Shown: one piece after another, positions 46,662 to 56,171 of the stretch | Position numbering within the stretch: position 1 is the first letter of the stretch | How the letters are laid out: each line of letters begins with the position of its first letter | Assembly: GCA_945883285.1 (NCBI GenBank) | Contig: CAMCXH010000003.1 | Span: 1 to 60,088 of the forward strand | DNA from: Bordetella parapertussis | Lineage (GTDB): Bacteria; Pseudomonadota; Gammaproteobacteria; Burkholderiales; Burkholderiaceae_E | Direction of reading: 5' to 3' | DNA: 60,088 nt | Program-made: the position numbers and the translations under genes | The notes under the pieces: generated by a model | Database searches by the model: none | Seen by the model: the letters and a program-made list of their open reading frames with translations, nothing else | Told to the model about the DNA's origin: nothing

Positions 46662-47597
46662 ATGACCACCGCATCGAGCGGATTGCCCCCGTCAGGCCCG
46701 AGCAGCGCGTCGGCCATGCCCGGAGCCCGCGGCAAGTTGACCAGCCAGGCGTTTTTCGACCCAGGGACATCCACCGTCTCGTATGTGGTCTGGGACCATG
46801 CCAGCCGCCGGGCCGCGGTCATTGACCCGGTGCTTGACTACGCCTTTCGCTCCGGGCGCACCAGCACCGGCTCGGCCGATCGGGTGCTCGCGTATCTGCG
46901 CGACCATGATCTGCGCCTCGACTGGATCCTCGAGACCCACGCCCATGCCGATCACCTGTCGGCGGCGCAATACCTCAAAGGCAAGGCCGGCGGGCGGGTG
47001 GCAATCGGCGCGCACATCAGCGCGGTGCAGGCCACCTTCGGCAAGCTCTTTCATTTCGAGTCGGCGTTTGTGCCCGATGGCCGTCAGTTCGACCATCTCT
47101 TTGCCGACAACGAGACGTTCCGGATCGGCGAGACCGAAGCGACCGCGCTCTGGGTGCCGGGTCATACACCGGCCGACATGGCGTTTCTGATCGACGGCAG
47201 TCTTTATGTCGGCGATACCCTGTTCATGCCCGATGTCGGCACGGCGCGGGCCGACTTTCCGGGCGGAGATGCCCGGGCGCTATATCGCTCGATCCGGCGC
47301 CTGCTCGATTTCCCGGCCGACACCGCGATGTTCGTCTGTCACGACTATCCGCCGACCGACCGTTCGCCGGCCTGGCGCACCACGGTGCGTGACCAGCGGG
47401 CCGGCAACATCCATGTGCGCGACGGCATCAACGAGGAGGCCTTCGTGGCGATGCGCACTGCCCGCGATGCCACGCTTGATGTGCCGATGCTGCTGGTGCC
47501 GTCGATCCAGGTGAATGTGCGGGCCGGCCATCTGCCACCGGCCGACGACAACGGGGTGAGCTATCTGCGGATCCCGGTGAATGTGCTGGGCGGCTGA
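46662..47597 (+). CDS. MBL-fold metallohydrolase, Blh/persulfide dioxygenase-like
   Basis: 311-aa enzyme with the ETHE1/Blh type metallo-beta-lactamase fold, expected to oxidise glutathione persulfide to sulfite with mononuclear iron. Metal site: THAHADH (residues 92-98), His168 (VPGHTPADM), Asp185 (YVGDTLF) and His227 (CHDYPP). The start ATG 46662 has AAGGAG (46650-46655) six bases upstream. Divergent from the BigR/SqrR-like repressor, as in bigR-blh loci; no rhodanese domain is fused. Confidence 0.9.
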   Translation: MTTASSGLPPSGPSSASAMPGARGKLTSQAFFDPGTSTVSYVVWDHASRRAAVIDPVLDYAFRSGRTSTGSADRVLAYLRDHDLRLDWILETHAHADHLSAAQYLKGKAGGRVAIGAHISAVQATFGKLFHFESAFVPDGRQFDHLFADNETFRIGETEATALWVPGHTPADMAFLIDGSLYVGDTLFMPDVGTARADFPGGDARALYRSIRRLLDFPADTAMFVCHDYPPTDRSPAWRTTVRDQRAGNIHVRDGINEEAFVAMRTARDATLDVPMLLVPSIQVNVRAGHLPPADDNGVSYLRIPVNVLGG

Positions 47598-47640
47598 GGC
47601 CAGGCCATCATGACCGGCCGGAAACGACGCGGGCCGGCGG

Positions 47641-48522
47641 TCAGCGGCGAGGATCCAAGGCGTCCCGCAGGCCATCGCCGAAGAGGTTGAAGGCGAGCAC
47701 TGTCAGGAAGATGGCCAGCCCGGGGAAAACCGCCATCCAGGGCGCCTGCGTCAGAAAGCGCTGGGCGGTGTTGAGCATCGACCCCCAGCTTGGCGCGGGC
47801 GGCTGCTGACCAAGCCCCAGAAACGACAGACTCGCCTCGGCGATGATGGCGGCAGCCACCGCGAGCGTGGCCTGCACCATCACCGGCGGCAGGATGTTGG
47901 GAAGGATATGCCGCAGCAGGATGCGAATCGGCGGGTTGCCGACGGCACGAGCAGCCTCGACATAGTCCTCCGCCCGCGCCGCCAGCACCTGGCCGCGCGC
48001 CAGACGCACGAAGATCGGGGTGGCGGTGACGCCGATCGCGATCATCGCATTGCCAAGGCTCGGGCCCAGAAAGGCGGCCAGTGCGATCGCCAGGATCAGG
48101 AAGGGAATGGCCAGCATCGCATCGGTGAGGCGGCTGATGAGGGCATCGGTCCAGCCGCCGACATATCCGGCCACCATCCCGGTGGGCACGCCGACACCCA
48201 CTGCAATGGCCACCGCGATCACACCTGCCGACAGCGAGGCCCGGGCGCCCCAGATGATGCGCGACAGCAGATCACGACCGACCTCGTCGGTGCCGAACCA
48301 GTGCGCGGCACTTGGCGCCTTGCGCACCAGCGTCCAGCTGGTGGCCAGGGGGTCATAGGGCGCAATCCAGGGCGCAAAAAGTGCCAGAACGACCATCCCG
48401 ATCAGGACCACGCCACCGAAAACCGCGGTCGGGCGGCTCAGCAGCGCACGAAGCGCAAGGCGCCCGGGGCTGTCGATGCGGGCGGTGGGCGCGGACGCCG
48501 TGCCGGCAGACACCACGCTCAT
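47641..48522 (-). CDS. Peptide-type ABC transporter permease (DppC-like)
   Basis: 293-aa permease with an N-terminal extension and helix followed by the OppC/DppC core; the EAA-type loop is EDYVEAARAVGNPPIRILLR followed by HILPNILPPVMV. Five to six membrane helices. It should pair with the DppB-like permease upstream. ATG 48522 overlaps its stop (ATGA). Its substrate set is unknown: peptides, nickel or other small molecules are possible. Confidence 0.9.
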   Translation of the reverse strand: MSVVSAGTASAPTARIDSPGRLALRALLSRPTAVFGGVVLIGMVVLALFAPWIAPYDPLATSWTLVRKAPSAAHWFGTDEVGRDLLSRIIWGARASLSAGVIAVAIAVGVGVPTGMVAGYVGGWTDALISRLTDAMLAIPFLILAIALAAFLGPSLGNAMIAIGVTATPIFVRLARGQVLAARAEDYVEAARAVGNPPIRILLRHILPNILPPVMVQATLAVAAAIIAEASLSFLGLGQQPPAPSWGSMLNTAQRFLTQAPWMAVFPGLAIFLTVLAFNLFGDGLRDALDPRR

Positions 48523-49460
48523 GTGCGCAGCCTCGGATTGACCAGCACGTAGAGCACATCGGCCAGCAGATTGAGCAGGATGTAGACCGTGGCGGTCACC
48601 AGCACCACGCCCTGGACGACTGCGTAATCGCGGTTGAAGACCGCATCGACAATCAGCTTGCCAAAGCCCGGAATCGAGAAGACCTGTTCGGTCAGCACCG
48701 CCCCCGACAGCAAGGTGCCGAATTCGAGCGCGCCCAGCGTGATCACCGGCGTGAGCGCATTGCGCAGGGCGTGGCGCAGCACCACCGCGGGTTCGTAGAG
48801 CCCCTTAGCCCGCGCCGTGCGCACATAGTCGGCGTTCATCGCCTGCAGCATCGCCGAGCGGGTGTGTCGCATCAGCACCGCCGCAATCGCATTGCCGAGC
48901 ACGAAGGCCGGCATGATGGTGGTGGCCAGCGACTGCATCAGGTCTTCGCGCGGACTCACGAAGCCCGATGCCGGCAGCCAGCCGAGCTTCACCGAGAAAA
49001 GAAAGATCAGCATGATGCCCAGCCAGAAATTGGGCGTGGACAAGCCCCACAGGGCAAAGACATTGGCGCCGACATCCCAGGCACTGCCCTTTTTGACCGC
49101 CGACAGGATGCCCGCCGGAATGCCGATGAGCAGCGCGATCAGCATCGCCATGGTCGCCAGCTGCAGCGTCACCGGGAGCTTTTCGGCCACCAGCTGAGCC
49201 ACCGGCTGCTTGATGCGCATCGACTCGCCGAGGTCGCCCTGCAGCACGCCCGCCATCCAGCGGCCGTACTGCATCGGCAGGGGTTCATCGAGGTGATATT
49301 GCCGACGGATCTGTTCGATGACCTCCGGATCCTTTTCCTCGCCCGCCATGACCAGCGCCGGATCACCCGGCAGCAGCTGCTGCAGCGAGAAGATCAGCAC
49401 CGACACCAGAAAGACGGTGGGCAGCAGCTGCAGCAGGCGGCGGGGCAGGAAATGAAGCAT
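48519..49460 (-). CDS. Peptide-type ABC transporter permease (DppB-like)
   Basis: 313-aa permease starting LHFLPRRLLQLLPTVFLVSV, the usual first helix. Large periplasmic loop (about residues 35-95), then the core with EAA loop YVRTARAKGLYEPAVVLRHA and LRNALTPVITLG. Lies between the binding-protein gene and the DppC-like gene. Normal length. Confidence 0.91.
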   Translation of the reverse strand: MLHFLPRRLLQLLPTVFLVSVLIFSLQQLLPGDPALVMAGEEKDPEVIEQIRRQYHLDEPLPMQYGRWMAGVLQGDLGESMRIKQPVAQLVAEKLPVTLQLATMAMLIALLIGIPAGILSAVKKGSAWDVGANVFALWGLSTPNFWLGIMLIFLFSVKLGWLPASGFVSPREDLMQSLATTIMPAFVLGNAIAAVLMRHTRSAMLQAMNADYVRTARAKGLYEPAVVLRHALRNALTPVITLGALEFGTLLSGAVLTEQVFSIPGFGKLIVDAVFNRDYAVVQGVVLVTATVYILLNLLADVLYVLVNPRLRT

Positions 49461-49484
49461 CGGTCAGGTCAGATCAGGGACAGA

Positions 49485-51014
49485 TCAGGGCTTGAGCCTG
49501 AGGTCGGTCACGCGGATCAGCCCGTCGGGCAGGACCTTGAAGCCCTCAAGCTTCGGGCTGTGCGCAAAGAGCAGCGCGCGGTGATAGAGATAGAGCACCG
49601 AGCCTTCGGTCAGCCACTTGGCCGCGACCTGCTCGTAGATCGCCTTGCGCTCGGCCTGCGGGGTGACCGTGCGGGCCTTCTCGAGCAGGGCGTCGAGCGC
49701 CGGGTCGCAATACTTGCCGTAGTTGAGCGGACCCTTGCATGAGGCAAACGAGAAGATGTTGCCGTCCGGGTCGGTGCGTCCGCTCCAGGCCAGCAGATAG
49801 AGCTGGAAGTTGCCCTTTTCGGCCTCGTCGAGCGAGGTGGCGAACTCGGTGACCCGCAGCTTGAGCTCGAAGCCGGCCTCGGCCGCCATCGACTGCATCA
49901 CCTCGGCGACCGCCTTGGTCTCGGGATTGTTCGGCACCATGAAGTCGAGGACGATCGGCGTGGCCACGCCGGCTTCCTTGATCAGGGCGCGCGCCTTGGC
50001 GACATCGCGCTTGGGCATCGGAAACTTGGACTGGTAGTAGGGATTGGTGGCGGTCACCCACTGGTTGTCGGGGTTTTGCACACCGTTGAAGACCACGTTG
50101 TCGAGTGCTTCGCGGTCGATCGACAGCTCGAATGCCTGTCGAACCTTGGCATTCTTGCCCAGGGGATTATTGGCCTTCTCGCCGTTGGCCACATTCATGG
50201 TCACACCCTGATAACCCAGCTCGAAGCCGGTCGCCAGGCGCAGCCTCGAATCCTTCTTCACCTCGGCGATATCGGTGGCAAGCAGCCGCTCAAGCAGATC
50301 GAGCTGGCCCGATTTCAGGTTGGCCAGACGCACGGTCGAGTCCTGGATCGGCCGATAGATGATGCGGTCGATATTGACGCGGGATTTGTCCCAGTAGTCG
50401 GGGAAGCGCTCGACCACGATGCGGTCCTGGGCGACCCGCTCGACGAACTTGTAAGGGCCGGCGCAGACCGGCGCGGTGCCGAACTTGTCGCCAAGCGTGC
50501 GCGCCGCCTTGGGCGAGACCATCATGCCGGCGCGGTCGGTGAGCTGGGCGAGCAGCGGCGAAAACGGCGCTTTGAGCAGGATTCGCACGGTGAGCGGATC
50601 GACCACCTCAACCTTGTCGATCGGGGAGATCTCGGCGCGCCGGAACGACCCAGGCAGGGTCAGGTGGCGCTCGAGGCTGAACTTTGCCGCCTCGGCATCG
50701 AAGGGCTCGCCATCATGGAACTTGACGTTCGGGCGCAGCTTGATCGTCACCGTCTTGCCGTCGGCCGAGGTCTGGTGCGACAGCGCGAGTTGCGGCACGA
50801 AATTCAGCTTTTCGTCGATGTCGAAGAGCTTGTCGCAGATCGAGGCGAACACGATCCGCCCGACATAGGTTCGGGCCATGGTCGGATCAAGCAGATCGGG
50901 ATCCTCGGCCAGGCCGATGCGCAGGGTGCTTTGCGCGCTGGCCGGCGCGATGCCGGCGCAGGCCAGCGTCAGTGCGAGCAGGGAGGTTTGCAGGAGCCTG
51001 GTTTTGAGTGTCAT
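49485..51014 (-). CDS. ABC transporter substrate-binding protein (DppA/OppA-like)
   Basis: 509-aa periplasmic receptor of the SBP_bac_5 family with a signal peptide (residues 1-28, LTLACAGIAPASAQ). Mature features: LRIGLAEDPDLLDPTMARTY, IKLRPNVKFHDGEPFDAEAA and VRQAFELSIDREALDNVVF. It delivers the ligand to the two DppBC-like permeases. Length and motifs are standard; ligand unknown. Confidence 0.92.
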   Translation of the reverse strand: MTLKTRLLQTSLLALTLACAGIAPASAQSTLRIGLAEDPDLLDPTMARTYVGRIVFASICDKLFDIDEKLNFVPQLALSHQTSADGKTVTIKLRPNVKFHDGEPFDAEAAKFSLERHLTLPGSFRRAEISPIDKVEVVDPLTVRILLKAPFSPLLAQLTDRAGMMVSPKAARTLGDKFGTAPVCAGPYKFVERVAQDRIVVERFPDYWDKSRVNIDRIIYRPIQDSTVRLANLKSGQLDLLERLLATDIAEVKKDSRLRLATGFELGYQGVTMNVANGEKANNPLGKNAKVRQAFELSIDREALDNVVFNGVQNPDNQWVTATNPYYQSKFPMPKRDVAKARALIKEAGVATPIVLDFMVPNNPETKAVAEVMQSMAAEAGFELKLRVTEFATSLDEAEKGNFQLYLLAWSGRTDPDGNIFSFASCKGPLNYGKYCDPALDALLEKARTVTPQAERKAIYEQVAAKWLTEGSVLYLYHRALLFAHSPKLEGFKVLPDGLIRVTDLRLKP

Positions 51015-51083
51015 GGCGTCGGTCTCATCAGGAGGGCAAGGTTAATGGGAGTCGTCAGAATGGGATTTGTGAAAAAGGGCTCA

Positions 51084-52136
51084 TCAGCGCACGAAGGCTG
51101 CCTGGAGGCGGGCGAGCGCGGGGTTGCCCGGCGCCGTCGGTGGAGCGATCGACATCGGCGCAGGGCCGATCCGACGCCAGTGCCAGCAGGCAACCGCCGT
51201 GCCGTCGCCTGCGGCCTCAAGCGGCGGCGACTCGGTGCGGCAGCGCTCATCGGCATGCGGACAGCGGGTATGAAAGTGGCAGCCGGCAGGCGGCGAAAGC
51301 GGCCTGGGCACATCGCCACCAATGGCCGGCTCGCCGGCACGACGGGTCGGGTCGGGCACCGGCACTGCCGACAGCAGCGCCCGGGTGTAGGGATGGCGCG
51401 GCGCACCCAGCACGATCGAGGCCGGTCCGGTCTCGACGAAGCGCCCGAGATACATCACACCCACGTCGGTGGCGATCTGGCGCACCACCGCGAGGTCGTG
51501 CGAGATAAAAACATAGCTGAGTGCGAGTTGGCGTTGCAGGTCGGCCAGCAGATTCAGGATTTGCGCCTGGATCGACACATCGAGCGCCGAGACCGGCTCG
51601 TCGCAGACGATCACCCGCGGCCCGGCAGCCAGCGCCCGGGCAATCGCCAGGCGCTGGCGCTGCCCGCCCGAGAATTCATGCGGATAGCGGCGTGCCGCCT
51701 CGGGGGGCAGCCCGACCATGCCGAGCAACTCGGCGACCCGCGCCGTGCGCCCTGTCGCCGGCACGGTCTCGTGCAGCATGAGCGGCTCGGCGAGCATGTC
51801 GCCGGCGGTCAGACGCGGATTGAGCGAGCCATAGGGATCCTGGAAGATCAGCTGGATCAGGCCGCGTAGCCGGCGCATGGCCGATGCGTCGGCGGCGATC
51901 AGATCATGGCCGTCGAGCTCGAGCTGACCGGCAGTTGGCTCGATCAGTCGCAGCAGCAGCCGCGCCACGGTGGATTTGCCGCAGCCCGATTCGCCGACGA
52001 TGGCGAAGGTTCTGCCGGGGGCGAGTTCGAAGGAGACGCCGTCGACCGCCCGCACCGTGCTGGTCGACCGACCGAAAAGGCCCTGTCGCACCGGGAAGTG
52101 CTTAACGAGGCCATTGACTCGCAGCATGGCGCTCAT
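51084..52136 (-). CDS. ABC transporter ATP-binding protein (DppF-like)
   Basis: 350-aa ATPase. Walker [16 protein letters not shown]-loop [13 protein letters not shown], signature [15 protein letters not shown], Walker [15 protein letters not shown] and H-loop FISHDLAVV. The C terminus has the oligopeptide-transporter extension with [17 protein letters not shown] 52136 overlaps the DppD-like stop (ATGA). Works as a heterodimer with that gene product. Confidence 0.93.
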   Translation of the reverse strand: MSAMLRVNGLVKHFPVRQGLFGRSTSTVRAVDGVSFELAPGRTFAIVGESGCGKSTVARLLLRLIEPTAGQLELDGHDLIAADASAMRRLRGLIQLIFQDPYGSLNPRLTAGDMLAEPLMLHETVPATGRTARVAELLGMVGLPPEAARRYPHEFSGGQRQRLAIARALAAGPRVIVCDEPVSALDVSIQAQILNLLADLQRQLALSYVFISHDLAVVRQIATDVGVMYLGRFVETGPASIVLGAPRHPYTRALLSAVPVPDPTRRAGEPAIGGDVPRPLSPPAGCHFHTRCPHADERCRTESPPLEAAGDGTAVACWHWRRIGPAPMSIAPPTAPGNPALARLQAAFVR

Positions 52137-53140
52137 GGCTGCAAGGCCGTCTCGAGCGGCGGAAGGCTCGCAGCCAGGGTCTCGAGCGGGGCCTTCCAGC
52201 AGCGCGAGGCATGGCCCTCGATGATGGTGCGCAGCGGCGGCGCCTGCGTGCGGCATTGCGCGTCGGCAAACGGGCAGCGACTGGCAAAGCGGCAGCCCTC
52301 GGGCATGGCGGTTGCTGCCGGCACCATGCCTTCGATAGCGGCCAGCCGGGCGCGCGGGGCGCCAAGCGACGGCATCGCGCCCATCAGTCCGACGGTATAG
52401 GGATGCTGCGGCATGGCAAAGAGCGCCTCGACCGGCGCCTCCTCGACCACCTGCCCGGCGTACATCACCACCACGCGGTCGGCCATTTCGGCCACCACGC
52501 CGAGGTCGTGGGTGATCAGCACGATTGCCGCCGAGGTCTCGGTGCGCAGCGTGCGCATCAGAGCCAGCACCTGCGCCTGGATGGTCACGTCGAGCGCGGT
52601 AGTGGGCTCATCGGCGATCAGCAGCGCCGGCTGGCACAGCAGCGCCATGGCGATCATCACCCGCTGGCGCATGCCACCCGACATCCGGTGCGGATAGTCG
52701 TCGATGCGCTGCTCGGGCGCCGGAATGCGCACGCGCCGCAGCATCTCGATCGCAGCGGCCCGCGCCTGCGGCATCGACAGACCCCGATGGCGCACCAGCA
52801 CCTCGGCAAGCTGCGCGCCCACGGTGAAGGCCGGATTGAGCGAGGTCATCGGCTCCTGGAAGATCATCGCCAGCCGGTCGCCGCGCAGATCGGCCAGGGC
52901 TCGCGGCGCCAGGCCGAGCAGGTCACGCCCCTCGAAACGGATCGAACCCGACACGCGAGCCGGCGGGCTGGCCACCAGCCCCATGATCGACAGTGCGGTC
53001 ACGCTCTTGCCGCAACCCGATTCGCCGACGATGCACAGCGTCTGGCCGGCGGCGACCGAAAAGCTCACGCCGTCGACCGCACGCGCCGTGCCGCGCGGCG
53101 TGTCGAAGCTGACCCGCAGATCGTCGACCTCGAGCAGCAT
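52133..53140 (-). CDS. ABC transporter ATP-binding protein (DppD-like)
   Basis: 335-aa ATPase partner. Walker [15 protein letters not shown]-loop [15 protein letters not shown], signature [14 protein letters not shown], Walker [16 protein letters not shown]-loop LITHDLGVV, and the C-terminal [15 protein letters not shown] extension. Two bases separate its start from the stop of the DUF1028 gene upstream. Confidence 0.93.
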   Translation of the reverse strand: MLLEVDDLRVSFDTPRGTARAVDGVSFSVAAGQTLCIVGESGCGKSVTALSIMGLVASPPARVSGSIRFEGRDLLGLAPRALADLRGDRLAMIFQEPMTSLNPAFTVGAQLAEVLVRHRGLSMPQARAAAIEMLRRVRIPAPEQRIDDYPHRMSGGMRQRVMIAMALLCQPALLIADEPTTALDVTIQAQVLALMRTLRTETSAAIVLITHDLGVVAEMADRVVVMYAGQVVEEAPVEALFAMPQHPYTVGLMGAMPSLGAPRARLAAIEGMVPAATAMPEGCRFASRCPFADAQCRTQAPPLRTIIEGHASRCWKAPLETLAASLPPLETALQP

Positions 53141-53142
53141 GG

Positions 53143-53847
53143 TCAGTCGGTCGAGGCCTTGGCGATCGCCGCCTCGATGACCGACCGGTCGAAGACGCCG
53201 CCCGGGAGGTCGCGGGTGGCGAAGAATTTCGCGAAATGCACAAAACGTTCGCGGCTCACCTGCTCGAGACGCTCGAGCTCGGCCAGCGGGTCGGGATGAT
53301 CGTCGACGCGAAGATCAAGCGTCGGATACTCCTCGGTGGTGTGGATGCGAAGCGCTGCCGACTGCTTGCCGCGCTTGTCGCCGCCCACCGCCTCGCCAGC
53401 CTGCAGGGCCCGGATCAGCCGGCGGGCTAAGGGCAGATCGGCACCATCGATATAGACACGAGCGGTTTCGGCAATCACCTGCGGACCGGCCAGCATATTG
53501 CCGGCGACCGAAAACCCCTCATGGACGGCATGGCCGCACCAGGGGATGCAGTCGGCGCCGGTATGGGTAGCAATCGCGCCGCCGCTGTCCTGCAGATGGA
53601 CCTGACGCGACTCACGGCCCGGGTCGGCGGCGAGCAGCATGTCGATCACGACTTGCGCCGGCACGCCTTCGCGCAGCAGGCGCAGGCCGCGCGCGCCGAA
53701 GGTGGGGTTGATCAGGGCCTGCGACGCCAGAGCGCCGACGCCACCGTCGGCATGGGCGCAGAGCGCACCGACCGCAAAAAACCGCGTGGCAACCGCCACA
53801 CCAAAGGCACCGGTAACGGGATCACGTGCAACGATCGACCAGGTCAT
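53143..53847 (-). CDS. DUF1028 family protein (Ntn-hydrolase-like)
   Basis: 234-aa protein of the DUF1028 family, predicted to have an N-terminal-nucleophile-type fold; members often sit beside oligopeptide ABC genes and may process peptides or amides. Seen: [51 protein letters not shown] and [14 protein letters not shown] 53847 ([10 protein letters not shown]) is chosen since the family starts there; a TTG at 53889 is upstream. Heads the ABC operon. Confidence 0.86.
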   Translation of the reverse strand: MTWSIVARDPVTGAFGVAVATRFFAVGALCAHADGGVGALASQALINPTFGARGLRLLREGVPAQVVIDMLLAADPGRESRQVHLQDSGGAIATHTGADCIPWCGHAVHEGFSVAGNMLAGPQVIAETARVYIDGADLPLARRLIRALQAGEAVGGDKRGKQSAALRIHTTEEYPTLDLRVDDHPDPLAELERLEQVSRERFVHFAKFFATRDLPGGVFDRSVIEAAIAKASTD

Positions 53848-53955
53848 GACAGCACAAAGCAAAACGCGAAGGGTGCAAGGATACGGCAATGCATCAGGCG
53901 GTCAGCGATTTTGAATCGGCGGCGTCGACAAAGTGTTCTTGCAATTTGCCGTGAC

Positions 53956-53977
53956 GCGTCGAACAATCGTTCGAGGC
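53956..53977. promoter_or_regulatory. Candidate operator palindrome upstream of the S1C-like gene
   Basis: GCGTCGAAC (53956-53964), four-base spacer, GTTCGAGGC (53969-53977): nine-base arms with one mismatch, the inner TCGAAC/GTTCGA being perfect. It lies 31 bases before ATG 54008 and within the divergent intergenic region of 160 bases, so it could control the S1C-like gene, the DUF1028/ABC operon, or both. Confidence 0.45.
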
Positions 53978-54007
53978 GCAACGCAAGCGGATTTGAGGAG
54001 CAGGCCG

Positions 54008-55150
54008 ATGGGCAAGCAATCAGAAGTGACCGCCGCGAAGGCGGTGGCCGGTCGGCCGGTTCGGTCACTGTTCACGGCTCGCGCGGGGTTCTGTGCAGCT
54101 TGGTCAGCGATCTTGCGGGCGGCTTTGCTGGGCGGTGTGATGGGCGCTCTGTTGACATCGGGGCCTGCCCTGGCCCAGGCCGACGCCGATTCGACTCCCG
54201 GCAAACCCCCGGTTGCCCGGCGGTCCGGCGCCAAAACCATGGGCGAGCTGACCCGGTTCAACACCTCGATCGTCCGGATCGACACCCGCATTCCGGAGGA
54301 CGCGACCTCTGCCAAGGGCCTGGGAACCTCCCGGGTCGGCACCGGCATCATTCTTGATGACAAGACCATCCTGACCATTGGCTACCTCACCGTCGAAGCC
54401 GACTCGGTGATGGTGACCACCGCGTCGGGCAAGCGGATCCCGGCATCGGTTGCCGGCTACGACCATGCCACCGGTTTCGGACTGGTGCGTGCGCTCGTGC
54501 CGCTCGACGGCACACCGATGGCGCTGGGTGACTCAGATCGGGTCACTGAGCGTCAGCGGGTACTCACTCTCGGCCATGGTGAGCCCGAGGCGACCGAGTT
54601 GCTGGTGGTCTCGCGCAAGGTTTTCACAGGCGGGTGGGAATACCTGATCGAGCGCCCGATCTACACCTTTCCGCCGGTCAACAACTGGAGCGGTGCGGCG
54701 CTCATCAGCGATGAAGGCAAGCTGGTCGGCGTCGGTTCACTGATCGTCGACGATGCAGCAAGCGCCCAGCGCAGCGTGCCGGGCAACCTTTGGGTGCCGG
54801 TCAATCTGCTCAAGCCGATCATGGCCGAGCTCCTTGCACGAGGCCGGCGCAGCGACGATATCCATCCCTGGCTTGGCATCACCACCGAGACGGTTCGCGG
54901 CTTTCTGATGGTGGTTCGTGTGGCACCACGAGGGCCGGCCGACGAGGCCGGCGTGACGCCGGGCGACATCGTGGTGGGCGTGGCCGGCGAGAAGGTCGCC
55001 GATCAGACCGAGTTTTACCGAAAACTCTGGAAGAGCGGGCCGGCCGGCACGCCGATCCCGCTGCGGCTTTTCAAGAACGGCGATGTCCGGGAGGTGACGG
55101 TCAAATCCATCGACCGGGCCGACTTCCTGCGCAAGGCCACCGGTATCTGA
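54008..55150 (+). CDS. S1C/HtrA-like PDZ protein with degenerate catalytic triad
   Basis: 380-aa secreted or membrane-anchored protein (hydrophobic segment about residues 33-56). A trypsin-like domain (about 85-265) is followed by a PDZ domain (about 280-365; GFLMVVRVAPRGPADEAGVT then PGDIVVGVAG). Relative to DegP, the catalytic His position is Tyr126 (ILTIGYLTVE instead of TNNHVV) and the Asp position is Gly156 (HATGFGLVRA); Ser228 remains (NNWSGAAL). It is therefore probably not an active protease and may act as a binding or chaperone protein. ATG 54008 has GAGGAG (53995-54000) seven bases upstream. Confidence 0.85.
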   Translation: MGKQSEVTAAKAVAGRPVRSLFTARAGFCAAWSAILRAALLGGVMGALLTSGPALAQADADSTPGKPPVARRSGAKTMGELTRFNTSIVRIDTRIPEDATSAKGLGTSRVGTGIILDDKTILTIGYLTVEADSVMVTTASGKRIPASVAGYDHATGFGLVRALVPLDGTPMALGDSDRVTERQRVLTLGHGEPEATELLVVSRKVFTGGWEYLIERPIYTFPPVNNWSGAALISDEGKLVGVGSLIVDDAASAQRSVPGNLWVPVNLLKPIMAELLARGRRSDDIHPWLGITTETVRGFLMVVRVAPRGPADEAGVTPGDIVVGVAGEKVADQTEFYRKLWKSGPAGTPIPLRLFKNGDVREVTVKSIDRADFLRKATGI

Positions 55151-55198
55151 GGGCGCCAGATTGGGGCGCCCGGGCTGGGGCGCGGGTTTGGTGGTGGC

Positions 55199-56107
55199 TT
55201 AGTCGCCGATCCGATCTGCATCCAGACCCATTGCGGCGCGCAGACCCTCGAACTGCTCTGCCGAATCGAAGCGAATCACCATTCGGCCCTTGCCACGGGC
55301 ATTGGCCTGCAGCTCAACCGCTGCCTGAAGATGCTCGGCAATCAGCTCCTGCAGCCGCTGCAGGTCGGGATCGATCTGGCGCCGCGATCCGCCCGAGTTC
55401 GCGCCTGACTGCGACTGCTGTGCCTGCTGCTGCACCACCAGCCGCTCGGTCTCACGGACCGACAGCCGCTTTTCGACCACCTGATTTGCGGCCAGGATCT
55501 GCTCGGCGCGCTCGAGCGCCAGCAGGGCTCGGGCGTGGCCCATCTCGAGGTCGCCGGCCAGCAGCATTGTCTGCACCGGCGCGGCCAGATTCAGCAGCCG
55601 CAGCAGGTTTGAGGTGGCGCTGCGCGAGCGTCCGATCGCCTCGGAGGCCTGCTCGTGGGTGTACTGGAACTCGTCAAGCAGACGGCGAATTGCCTGCGCT
55701 TCTTCGAGGGGATTGAGGTCCTCGCGCTGGATGTTTTCGATCAGCGCCATGGCGAGCGCATTCTGGTCGGAGACATCGCGCAGCATCACCGGCACCTCGT
55801 CGAGTCCGGCCAGCCTGGCTGCCCGAAAGCGACGCTCGCCGGCGATGATCTCGTAGCGATCGGCGCCCAGGGGGCGCACGACGATCGGCTGCATCATTCC
55901 GTGCTGGCGGATCGATGCGGCAAGTTCCTGCAGCGAGCTTTCATCCATACGGGTGCGTGGCTGATAGCGCCCGGCCTGCAACTTGTCGAGCGGCAGCGTC
56001 GATGGCGCCCGAATGCCTCCGGCCGCTGTCTCGGCCGGTGGCTCGAAGCTCTCGCCGAGCAGGTTTTCGAGGCCGCGGCCGAGGCCTTTTGGTTTTTTCG
56101 CAATCAT
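55199..56107 (-). CDS. parB: Chromosome-partitioning protein ParB (CTPase)
   Basis: 302 aa. Lys/Gly-rich N terminus (KKPKGLGRGLENLLG) that stimulates ParA; CTP-binding domain with GERRFR (residues 90-95) and ENIQREDLNPLEEAQ (124-138); helix-turn-helix about 150-172 for parS; C-terminal dimer domain preceded by a Gln/Ser-rich linker. It loads at parS and spreads as a sliding clamp. Two parS sites occur within 4 kb. ATG 56107; the frame is open to 56296 without similarity. Confidence 0.97.
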   Translation of the reverse strand: MIAKKPKGLGRGLENLLGESFEPPAETAAGGIRAPSTLPLDKLQAGRYQPRTRMDESSLQELAASIRQHGMMQPIVVRPLGADRYEIIAGERRFRAARLAGLDEVPVMLRDVSDQNALAMALIENIQREDLNPLEEAQAIRRLLDEFQYTHEQASEAIGRSRSATSNLLRLLNLAAPVQTMLLAGDLEMGHARALLALERAEQILAANQVVEKRLSVRETERLVVQQQAQQSQSGANSGGSRRQIDPDLQRLQELIAEHLQAAVELQANARGKGRMVIRFDSAEQFEGLRAAMGLDADRIGD

Positions 56108-56171
56108 GCTCAGAGGGGGTTCTGGTTGGGATCGTAAGGGGGGACGGGAGTCGACCGGGGCGGCAAACGGA

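Noticed and set aside
50076-51869. 597-codon plus-strand open frame
   Set aside because: Antisense to the DppA-like and DppF-like genes, crossing their intergenic region; no recognisable motif.
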